This document shows, piece by piece, positions 1 to 5,048 of a stretch of 5,048 nt of DNA. The notes beneath the pieces are model-generated. The model worked only from the letters and a program-made list of their open reading frames with translations, made no database searches and was not told the DNA's origin. This DNA is from Altererythrobacter sp. (GTDB lineage: Bacteria > Pseudomonadota > Alphaproteobacteria > Sphingomonadales > Sphingomonadaceae). The stretch is from NCBI GenBank assembly GCA_024636575.1, contig JAGXGU010000156.1:1-5048 (forward strand), given 5' to 3'. How positions within the stretch are numbered: the first letter of the stretch is position 1; each line of letters opens with the position of its first letter. Position numbers and translations under genes: made by a program.

Positions 1-510
1 CGCGACATCATCGACATCGACCTCACCGCGCAGATCGCGGCGACGCAGGCACTGCTGCCGCATCTGACCGGGCGCGGCAGCGGCAAGCTGGTCTTCATCT
101 CCTCGATCGCGGGCAAGGTCGGGGTGCCGCTGCGGACCGCCTATTGCGCGGCCAAGCACGGGCTGATCGGCTATGCCGATGCGCTGCGGGCGGAGCTTTC
201 CCTGAAAGGCGTGGAGGTTCATGTGATCGTGCCGGGGTCCGTGGCCACAAATGTCAGTCGCAACGCATTGAACGCGAGCGGCGTGAAGCGCGGGGTCAGC
301 GACAAGGCTATCGACAACGGCATTCCGGCAGACGAGGCGGCCGCCGAAATCCTATCCGGCATTGATGTCGGCCAGCGCGAAATCATCGTGGCGCGCAGTA
401 TGGAACTGGCCATGGGTGAAATGCGCCGGACACCGGATGTATTGCTCGATCAGATCGCCGATATGGTTGCCAAGGGGTATATCGAGAAAATGGAAGCACA
501 AGGATCATGA
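1..510 (+). CDS. Short-chain dehydrogenase/reductase (SDR), DHRS7-like, 5'-truncated by the window edge
   Basis: This is the C-terminal 169 residues of a classical SDR, an NAD(P)(H)-dependent oxidoreductase of the cytosol or membrane face. The reading frame is open from base 1, so the N-terminal Rossmann half with the TGxxxGxG cofactor motif lies outside the window. Visible in fragment numbering are the ISS strand with catalytic Ser35, the YCAAK motif (Tyr48, Lys52) with the usual Ser-Tyr spacing of 13, and a PGSVATN loop (78-84) after the sixth strand. The YCAAKHGLIGYADALRAEL helix resembles the DHRS7/DHRS7B type of SDR. The usual catalytic Asn position (x-D-V-N-L-T) reads Asp7 here. The stop codon overlaps the start of the downstream alpha/beta-hydrolase gene (ATGA, 507-510), so the two are probably co-translated and may act on related substrates. 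The family is certain; the substrate cannot be told from sequence. Confidence 0.93.
   Translation, partial: RDIIDIDLTAQIAATQALLPHLTGRGSGKLVFISSIAGKVGVPLRTAYCAAKHGLIGYADALRAELSLKGVEVHVIVPGSVATNVSRNALNASGVKRGVSDKAIDNGIPADEAAAEILSGIDVGQREIIVARSMELAMGEMRRTPDVLLDQIADMVAKGYIEKMEAQGS
500..504 (+). promoter_or_regulatory. Candidate Shine-Dalgarno AAGGA for the alpha/beta-hydrolase gene
   Basis: AAGGA lies only 2 bases before ATG 507 but 8 bases before an in-frame GTG at 513. The ideal spacing therefore favours GTG 513 (306 residues). The ATGA overlap with the upstream stop favours ATG 507, which termination-reinitiation could use. The two options differ by two residues, so the protein is essentially the same. 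Confidence 0.4.
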
Positions 511-1433
511 GGGTGGACCAAAAGCGGGTTGAACTGCCGGGCGGCATTGGACTGGATGTAATCGATGTCGGCCCCAGCAATGGGGACAAAGATGCGCCGG
601 TCCTGATTTTCCTCCACGGGTTTCCCGAATCCCACCGCACATGGCGCCACCAGATCGCACATTTTTCCGGTCGCTTCCGCTGCATCGCCCCGGATCAGCG
701 CGGCTATCGCGGATCATCCGCGCCGCAGGATGTCGCCAGCTATACGCCCGACAAATTGATCGGCGATGTCTTCCAGCTGGCAGACACGCTGGGCGTGGGC
801 AAATTCACCATCATCGGCCATGATTGGGGCGGCGCGATTGCCTGGGGCACGGCGCTGGGCGGCCAGATCAATGCCAAAGGGATAGGGCGCGTTACGCGCG
901 CCGTGGTGGCCAATGCCCCGCATCCGGCGATCTTCCAGAAACTGCTTTACCTCGATCCTGCCCAACGCGCCGCCAGCCAGTATATCCGCGCCTTCCGCGA
1001 TCCGGAAAACGATGGGCTGGTGCGGGAGCACGGGTTGGTCGGCATTTTGCTGAAAGAGGTGAAATGGGACCGTCCATCCACGATGGAGCAGGAAGAACGG
1101 GATGCGCTGCTGAAGGATTGGTCCAACCCTGACACTGCAATGGCCATGCTCAACTGGTACCGCGGCAGCCCGATGGTGGTGCCGCCGATGGATGCGCCAT
1201 TTGAATTGCCCGCCGATTACCAGCCCCTGGCCCTACCCAATCTGACCATCCCGACATTGGTGATCTGGGCAATGGATGACCTGGCCTTGCCGCCGTCCAA
1301 CCTCGATGGGCTGGACGAGATCATCGATGATCTGACGCTGGTTCAGATCCCCGATTGCGGGCATTTCGTACCGTGGGAAGCGCCCGAGCAATTCAACGCC
1401 GCGCTGGAGGATTTTCTGGAACGTACCGCCTAA
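507..1433 (+). CDS. Alpha/beta-fold hydrolase, epoxide-hydrolase-like (Asp nucleophile)
   Basis: This 308-residue protein has the length and layout of bacterial soluble epoxide hydrolases and related haloalkane or haloacetate dehalogenases. The oxyanion-hole motif HGFP is at 37-40 and DQRGYRGS at 63-70. The nucleophile elbow GHDWGG (104-109) has Asp106 as nucleophile rather than Ser, which marks the epoxide hydrolase/dehalogenase branch. The cap domain (about 140-235) carries Tyr159 (SQYIRAFRDP) and Tyr218 (NWYRG), matching the two ring-opening tyrosines of epoxide hydrolases. The likely charge-relay acid is Asp258 (WAMDD) and the base is His286 (DCGHFVPWE). No signal peptide or membrane segment is seen, so it should be cytosolic. 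It overlaps the SDR gene upstream by 4 bases, suggesting one transcript, and its stop overlaps the stop of the opposing DUF2332 gene. Epoxide hydrolysis is inferred from residues; dehalogenation or an ester substrate remains possible. Confidence 0.9.
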   Translation: MRVDQKRVELPGGIGLDVIDVGPSNGDKDAPVLIFLHGFPESHRTWRHQIAHFSGRFRCIAPDQRGYRGSSAPQDVASYTPDKLIGDVFQLADTLGVGKFTIIGHDWGGAIAWGTALGGQINAKGIGRVTRAVVANAPHPAIFQKLLYLDPAQRAASQYIRAFRDPENDGLVREHGLVGILLKEVKWDRPSTMEQEERDALLKDWSNPDTAMAMLNWYRGSPMVVPPMDAPFELPADYQPLALPNLTIPTLVIWAMDDLALPPSNLDGLDEIIDDLTLVQIPDCGHFVPWEAPEQFNAALEDFLERTA

Positions 1434-2491
1434 GCGGCAAACCATTCTGCCCAGGCCCCGTGCGGATGGCCGCAGCCGAGCAAGCGTGGTTCCTCTCCGC
1501 CGGGCCAATAGCGGACGCGCAATTCGTGACGGAAAGTCTCGCGGTTGGTTTCCAGTGAAATCCACGCCAGCGGGCTTTCCAATGTTGCCTCGGCCCCAGC
1601 TTCGGCCATTGCAGCTTCGATGTGGGCGCGGGTTTCCGGTGGGATATATTGCCAAACAATTGAATGAAACAGCACGCGGGTTACTCCCGGCTGGGGTTCC
1701 TCGGCCAGCATTTCATCCACAAATGGCCCCGCGTCCTGATGCGCGACTTGCGGCGGCTTGTCTGCCGCCAGCGCAATCGCGGCATCGATCCGCCCGATCC
1801 GCTGGCCGGCTTCGGGCCACACGTAGCTTTTCAGCTTGAGCGCCATCGCCGGGTCGCCAAGGTCAATCGGCGCCTGATCGCAGCCCCGGATCGAAACAAT
1901 CTCCACCGGCGCATCGGGCGGCGCCGCGCCGCGCCATTCGGGCATGATCTGCATCGGTGAGGCGGGCGGCCCTTCCCGCACCCCGCCCAGATCGAAATAA
2001 TAGCGGTCCATCATGGTATTGACCCCCGCGCTAGCGCCCAGTTCATACATGCTGAATTTGGGTCCGAGACGCCCCGACAGCCATTTCAGCGCACTCATGA
2101 AGGCCCAGGACCGGCCAGCTTCGTTGGTCTGCGGCGGCCCGTCCAGCCACGCAAGCAGCCGCGTGTCGTATTTCCGAACCAGTTCCAGCACGATGGCATC
2201 GACCTGGCCCTGATCGGTCAGCAGACCGGCATAGACAGGTTTCAGCCGCCGATCCTCGCCGGTCAGCACCAGATTGTGCAAACCGCCCGCAAGCCGCAGC
2301 GGCAGGGCGTCCTCGACCACTTTACCCTGCCAATTGGCCATCCGGCGGCCGGTGGCGGTGTCGCTATCGAGCACCGCCAATTGGGCGCGGACCACCCGGC
2401 CAGTGCATGGTGCGCCAGCTTCTTCCGCGTGCCGGGCCTGCCATTCGATCCCGGCCGCCACGGTGGCAATATCCATGATCGCATCTGCCAT
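1430..2491 (-). CDS. DUF2332 family protein, function unknown, possible methyltransferase-like fold
   Basis: This 353-residue protein matches the DUF2332 family from end to end in length and motifs: LRLAGGLHNLVL (65-76), QTNEAGRS (121-128), YELGASAGVN (149-158), a region around CDQAPIDLGDP (204-214) followed by SYVWPEAGQR, FHSIVWQYIPP (275-285), LAWISLE (308-314), and a C-terminal GHPHGAWAEWF. The family has no established activity that I know of. The ELGASAGVN segment resembles glycine-rich motif I of SAM-dependent methyltransferases, and VLFHSIVWQYIPP resembles the strand and loop of their motif IV, so a Rossmann-like fold is an inference. The start at 2491 is chosen because AGAAGGA sits 7 bases upstream. 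An in-frame ATG at 2554 would add 21 unconserved-looking residues and run into hisG. No signal peptide or membrane helix is seen. It is a single gene, convergent with the hydrolase and divergent from the his operon. Confidence 0.9.
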   Translation of the reverse strand: MADAIMDIATVAAGIEWQARHAEEAGAPCTGRVVRAQLAVLDSDTATGRRMANWQGKVVEDALPLRLAGGLHNLVLTGEDRRLKPVYAGLLTDQGQVDAIVLELVRKYDTRLLAWLDGPPQTNEAGRSWAFMSALKWLSGRLGPKFSMYELGASAGVNTMMDRYYFDLGGVREGPPASPMQIMPEWRGAAPPDAPVEIVSIRGCDQAPIDLGDPAMALKLKSYVWPEAGQRIGRIDAAIALAADKPPQVAHQDAGPFVDEMLAEEPQPGVTRVLFHSIVWQYIPPETRAHIEAAMAEAGAEATLESPLAWISLETNRETFRHELRVRYWPGGEEPRLLGCGHPHGAWAEWFAA

Positions 2492-2545
2492 GTCATTTTC
2501 CTTCTTGCATTGCCCTTTGCCGCCTGCGCGACTATCTGCCGCCGC
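2492..2545. promoter_or_regulatory. Divergent intergenic spacer between the DUF2332 gene and hisG (54 bases)
   Basis: This is the only true intergenic stretch in the window. It must carry, or border, the start sites of both the minus-strand DUF2332 gene and the plus-strand his operon. On the plus strand TTGCCC (2510-2515), a 17-base gap and TATCTG (2533-2538) form a weak sigma-70-like pair (4 of 6 and 3 of 6 consensus matches). That pair would start transcription about base 2545, at the hisG ATG. I see no convincing promoter for the minus strand here; it may lie inside the hisG coding region. There is no His-rich leader peptide and no attenuator hairpin, so classical enterobacterial his attenuation is not supported. 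Confidence 0.35.
2499..2505 (-). promoter_or_regulatory. Shine-Dalgarno AGAAGGA of the DUF2332 gene
   Basis: On the minus strand AGAAGGA is followed by 7 bases and then ATG at 2491. This is the strongest ribosome-binding site in the window. It decides the start of the DUF2332 gene at 2491 over the longer frame from 2554. Confidence 0.75.
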
Positions 2546-3205
2546 ATGCCGCAAATGCTAACTTTCGCTGTCCCCAAGGGACGTATCCTTGACGAGGCGC
2601 TGCCTGTGATGGCGCGCGCGGGCGTATTGCCCGACGATGCGTTTCACGACAAGACCAACCGTTCCCTGAGTTTCGCCACCACCAGCGATGATATGCGGCT
2701 GATCCGCGTGCGCGCATTCGATGTCGCAACTTTCGTGGCGCACGGCGCGGCGCAAATCGGCATTGTCGGCTCTGACGTGATCGAGGAATTCGATTACGCA
2801 GACCTTTACGCGCCGGTCGATCTTGCCATCGGCCATTGCCGTCTTTCGGTTGCGGAGCCGGAAGATGGCACGGGCAACGTGGACGGTGCCAGCCACCTGC
2901 GCGTCGCCACAAAATATCCCAACATCACCCGCCGCCATTTCGAAGCGCAGGGCATCCAGGCCGAATGCGTCAAGCTGAACGGCGCGATGGAACTTGCCCC
3001 CAGCCTTGGCCTGTCCGGCCGGATCGTCGATCTGGTATCCACCGGCGCGACATTGAAGCAAAACGGATTGGTGGAAACCAGCCGGATCATGGAAATTTCC
3101 GCCCGGCTGATCGTTAACCGCGCCGCACTGAAAACAGACGCGCGGGTCGCTGCCTTGGTCGAGGCGTTTCGCGAAAATGCCCAGATCAGCAAGGCATCTG
3201 CCTGA
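2546..3205 (+). CDS. hisG: ATP phosphoribosyltransferase catalytic subunit, short form
   Basis: HisG catalyses the first step of histidine synthesis, ATP + PRPP to N1-(5-phosphoribosyl)-ATP + diphosphate, in the cytosol. The protein is 219 residues and begins LTFAVPKGRILDEALP, typical of the family. VGSDVIEEF (about 74-82) follows, and the HisG signature runs at 149-170: Glu149, five residues, Gly155, then IVDLVSTGATL with the PRPP-binding DLVSTGATL at 162-170. Its length marks the short form (HisG_S), which lacks the C-terminal ACT-like regulatory domain of the roughly 300-residue form. In known systems the short form works with the HisRS-like subunit HisZ, which is not in this window. The start is uncertain between ATG 2546 and ATG 2555 (216 residues). 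I prefer 2546 because homologues usually have about three residues before LTFA. No Shine-Dalgarno precedes either. The stop overlaps the hisD start (TGATG). Confidence 0.96.
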   Translation: MPQMLTFAVPKGRILDEALPVMARAGVLPDDAFHDKTNRSLSFATTSDDMRLIRVRAFDVATFVAHGAAQIGIVGSDVIEEFDYADLYAPVDLAIGHCRLSVAEPEDGTGNVDGASHLRVATKYPNITRRHFEAQGIQAECVKLNGAMELAPSLGLSGRIVDLVSTGATLKQNGLVETSRIMEISARLIVNRAALKTDARVAALVEAFRENAQISKASA

Positions 3206-4494
3206 TGCAAATGCTCAGGACCAGCGATGAAGGCTTTGAAAAAGCGTTCAAGAAGATCGTCAACGATCGGCGCGAGAGCGATGACAATGTCGTGCGGGAT
3301 GTCACCTCGATCCTCAATGAAGTGCACCGCCGGGGTGATGCGGCATTGGCAGAATATACTGCGCGTTTCGACAATCACCGGCTGACCCAGGACGATGACT
3401 GGCGCGTTCCGGCAGAAACCTGCCGCGCCGCGTTCGAGGCGCTGGACGATGAATTGCGCGATGCGTTGGTGCTCGCTGCCGGCCGTATCCGCGCCTATCA
3501 TCAGTCCCAATTGCCCGAAGACCGCGACTATACCGATGACGCCGGTGTTCGGTTGGGCGCGCGCTGGCTGCCGGTCGATGCCGCCGGGCTGTATGTGCCG
3601 GGCGGGCGCGCTGCCTATCCCTCCTCGCTGCTGATGAACGCCATTCCGGCCAAGGTTGCCGGGGTTGATCGGCTGGTTGTGGTCACACCAACTCCCATGG
3701 GCGTTACCAATCCTTTGGTTCTGGCGGCCGCACATTTGGCCGGCGTCGATGAAGTCTGGCGAGTGGGCGGCGCGCAGGCGGTGGCCGCGCTCGCTTACGG
3801 CACCGATCGGATCAAACCGGTGGATGTGGTTACCGGTCCCGGCAATGCCTGGGTGGCAGAGGCAAAACGCCAATTATTCGGCGTGGTCGGGATCGACATG
3901 GTGGCCGGGCCTTCCGAAATTCTGGTGATTGCAGACAACAAGAACAATGCAGACTGGATTGCCGCAGACCTGCTGAGCCAGGCGGAACATGATCCGAATG
4001 CGCAATCCATCCTGATCACCGATGACGAAAAATTCGCCTGGCAAGTGGAAGACCGCGTCGATGTACAATCATCGATGCTTGCCACCCAGAAGACTGCTCG
4101 CGCCAGCTGGGAACGGCACGGGGTGATAATCGTGGTCGACACACTCGATCAGGCGGCCCCGCTGGCCAACCGGTTGGCGGCAGAACATGTTGAACTGGCA
4201 GTGGATGATCCGGACGCGATGTTCGCGCTGATCCGCCACGCCGGCAGTGTCTTTCTGGGGCGGCATACGCCCGAGGCAATCGGCGATTATGTCGCCGGGC
4301 CAAATCACGTGCTGCCGACCGGTCGCCGGGCGCGTTTCGCCAGCGGGCTGTCGGTGCTCGACTTCATGAAGCGCACCAGCTTCCTATCGGCAGACGCGAA
4401 TGCGCTGGCCGCAATCGGTCCGGCGGGCATTGCGCTGGCCAATGCGGAAGGCCTTCCGGCCCATGCCACATCCATTGAAATGAGACTGAAATGA
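3205..4494 (+). CDS. hisD: Histidinol dehydrogenase
   Basis: HisD carries out the last two steps of histidine synthesis, oxidising L-histidinol to histidinal and then histidine with two NAD+, as a zinc-dependent cytosolic homodimer. The 429-residue length is normal (E. coli has 434). Landmarks are LYVPGGRAAYPSS (129-141), RVGGAQAVAALAYGT (186-200), GPGNAWVAEAK (211-221) and the signature beginning IDMVAGPSEILV. The zinc ligands are all present: Gln259 and His262 in SQAEHD, Asp361 in GDYVAGPNHVLPT, and His420 in LPAHATS. The catalytic pair Glu327/His328 lies in AAEHVEL. The start codon shares its A with the hisG stop (TGATG, 3203-3207), and AAGG at 3191-3194 gives a plausible ribosome-binding site 10 bases upstream. 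A second ATG at 3211 is possible but worse placed. The stop overlaps nusB. The enzyme looks fully intact. Confidence 0.98.
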   Translation: MQMLRTSDEGFEKAFKKIVNDRRESDDNVVRDVTSILNEVHRRGDAALAEYTARFDNHRLTQDDDWRVPAETCRAAFEALDDELRDALVLAAGRIRAYHQSQLPEDRDYTDDAGVRLGARWLPVDAAGLYVPGGRAAYPSSLLMNAIPAKVAGVDRLVVVTPTPMGVTNPLVLAAAHLAGVDEVWRVGGAQAVAALAYGTDRIKPVDVVTGPGNAWVAEAKRQLFGVVGIDMVAGPSEILVIADNKNNADWIAADLLSQAEHDPNAQSILITDDEKFAWQVEDRVDVQSSMLATQKTARASWERHGVIIVVDTLDQAAPLANRLAAEHVELAVDDPDAMFALIRHAGSVFLGRHTPEAIGDYVAGPNHVLPTGRRARFASGLSVLDFMKRTSFLSADANALAAIGPAGIALANAEGLPAHATSIEMRLK

Positions 4495-4952
4495 TGGCCG
4501 CAAATCAAGCCCCCAAATCGCAGGCGCGTTCCGCCTCGCGCCTGGCCGCAGTTCAGGCGCTGTATCAGCAACAGATGGAAAAAACCGCGCTGACCCGGCT
4601 GCTCAATGAATTTCACCAGCACCGGCTGGGGCAGGAAATCGAAGACGACCAATATGCCGAGGCCGAGGTCGATTTCTTCGACGACATTGTAAGCGGTGTG
4701 GATGCGCGGCGCGATGAAATCGACGAATTACTGCAATCGAAACTGGCCGCTGGCTGGAAAGTGGACCGGCTGGACAAGACGATGGTCCAGATCCTGCGCT
4801 GCGGGACATATGAATTGCTCGCCCGCGCCGATATTTCGAAAAAGATCGTGATTAGCGAATATATCGACGTTGCCCATGCTTTCTTCGACGAGAAGGAAGC
4901 CAAATTCGTCAATGGCGTGCTGGATTCGGTCGGAAAGACCGTCCGTCCATGA
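4491..4952 (+). CDS. nusB: Transcription antitermination factor NusB
   Basis: NusB binds boxA RNA together with NusE (ribosomal protein S10) and supports rRNA antitermination and processive transcription. The protein is 153 residues and all-helical in character. It has the N-terminal RSASRLAAVQALYQQ helix (13-27) that carries the RNA-binding arginine, an acidic middle stretch (49-79), and the conserved core DRLDKTMVQILRCGTYELL (92-110). The ISEYIDVAHAFFDEKEAKFVNGVLD region (121-145) matches the family's C-terminal helices. The start at 4491 overlaps the hisD stop by ATGA. A second ATG at 4494 would give one residue less and only a one-base overlap. No strong Shine-Dalgarno is seen, just GAGA at 4482-4485, so translation is probably coupled to hisD. 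Its stop overlaps the thiL start by ATGA. The nusB-thiL pairing is widespread in proteobacteria. Confidence 0.97.
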   Translation: MMAANQAPKSQARSASRLAAVQALYQQQMEKTALTRLLNEFHQHRLGQEIEDDQYAEAEVDFFDDIVSGVDARRDEIDELLQSKLAAGWKVDRLDKTMVQILRCGTYELLARADISKKIVISEYIDVAHAFFDEKEAKFVNGVLDSVGKTVRP

Positions 4953-5048
4953 CGCGCCCCTCCCTTGAGGGGGAGGAAGGACTGATCGCTGCCCTGCGCG
5001 CGCTTGCAACCCATCCGGCGGCGCGCGGCCTGGCGGATGATACCGCAG
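4949..5048 (+). CDS. thiL: Thiamine-monophosphate kinase, N-terminal 33 codons only
   Basis: ThiL phosphorylates thiamine monophosphate to thiamine diphosphate, the active cofactor, using ATP. Only the first 33 residues are in the window; the gene continues past its right edge. The recognisable part is LIAALRALATHPAARGLADDTA, ending in the Asp30-Asp31 that begins the family's metal- and ATP-binding DDAA motif, here DDTA. This is weak sequence to call on its own, but the position directly after nusB is the standard place for thiL and makes the call good. The start ATG overlaps the nusB stop (ATGA, 4949-4952). Residues 3-11 (RPSLEGEEG) are encoded by a GC-rich palindromic segment described separately and look unlike the usual short start of the family. 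Confidence 0.82.
   Translation, partial: MTRPSLEGEEGLIAALRALATHPAARGLADDTA
4959..4976. repeat. Perfect 6-bp inverted repeat (CCTCCC / GGGAGG) in the thiL start
   Basis: CCTCCC (4959-4964), a 6-base loop TTGAGG and GGGAGG (4971-4976) form a strong GC hairpin 10 bases after the thiL ATG. Purine-rich GGGAGGAAGG continues to 4980. The shape resembles the short CCTCCCTTGAGGGGGAGG-type palindromes that I recall as dispersed repeats in sphingomonad genomes. Whether it is a repeat copy cannot be shown from one occurrence. It is not a terminator: it lies in coding sequence and has no U-tract. Confidence 0.5.

Noticed and set aside
124..126. GTG at 124 as an SDR gene start
   Set aside because: It would cut away the catalytic Ser strand. 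The frame is open from base 1 with SDR sequence throughout, so the gene is truncated by the window edge.
1233..1655. 140-codon minus-strand frame across the hydrolase 3' end and the DUF2332 3' end
   Set aside because: It overlaps two better supported genes in another frame and has no family motifs.
2276..2545. Upstream extension of the hisG frame to an ATG at 2276
   Set aside because: It would add 90 residues antisense to DUF2332 coding sequence. HisG homology starts at LTFAVPKGR, and the extension shows no HisG features.
2492..2545. Histidine attenuator or leader peptide before hisG
   Set aside because: The 54-base spacer has no run of His codons, no alternative hairpins and no U-tract.
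2492..2554. N-terminal extension of the DUF2332 protein to ATG 2554
   Set aside because: The 21 extra residues overlap the hisG start, and the strong AGAAGGA site lies just before ATG 2491.
2806..3873. 355-codon open frame on the minus strand across hisG and hisD
   Set aside because: It lies antisense to two clear enzymes with full catalytic motifs. Its translation is rich in low-complexity Arg/Gly/His stretches with no recognisable domain. This is a GC-rich codon shadow.
4400..4445. Direct repeat TGCGCTGGCC (two copies) near the hisD 3' end
   Set aside because: It encodes the Ala-rich ALAAIGPAGIALANAEG stretch expected in HisD and is explained by codon bias.
4972..4984. GGAGGAAGG followed by in-frame CTG 4982 as the real thiL start
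   Set aside because: CTG is a very rare start and the spacing is too short. ATG 4949, overlapping the nusB stop, fits the pattern of the operon.

Overview
The window is GC-rich, densely packed bacterial DNA. It looks like an alphaproteobacterium of the Sphingomonadales (Erythrobacteraceae/Sphingomonadaceae type). The basis is protein style (short-form HisG, the order hisG-hisD-nusB-thiL, a NusB with a long FFDEKEAKFVNGVLD-type C-terminus) and codon style. No rRNA or other taxonomic marker is present, so this placement is an inference. There are no tRNA or rRNA genes, insertion sequences, CRISPR arrays or phage genes, and no gene-free stretch above about 55 bases.

Layout: (1) 1-1433, plus strand: the 3' part of a short-chain dehydrogenase/reductase gene, overlapping by ATGA an alpha/beta-hydrolase gene with epoxide-hydrolase active-site residues. 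(2) 1430-2491, minus strand: a DUF2332-family gene of unknown function that converges on the hydrolase, their stop codons overlapping. (3) 2492-2545: a 54-base divergent spacer that must hold the promoters of both the DUF2332 gene and the histidine cluster. (4) 2546-5048, plus strand: hisG (short form), hisD, nusB and the first 33 codons of thiL, every junction overlapping by 1 or 4 bases.

The right half is one translationally coupled operon. HisG starts histidine synthesis (PRPP + ATP) and HisD finishes it (histidinol to histidine). NusB is the rRNA antitermination and transcription factor, and ThiL makes thiamine diphosphate. HisG is the short form that normally needs HisZ, which is not in this window. 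The left half is an accessory metabolic pair, an oxidoreductase plus a hydrolase, probably acting on one unidentified hydrophobic or epoxide-type substrate.

I see mostly ordinary core metabolism and no convincing new system. Points worth a second look are the methyltransferase-like motif in the DUF2332 protein, the SD-less and possibly leaderless start of hisG, the zero-gap convergent junction at 1430-1433, a palindromic GC-rich hairpin inside the thiL start, and an Asp in place of the usual catalytic Asn in the SDR.
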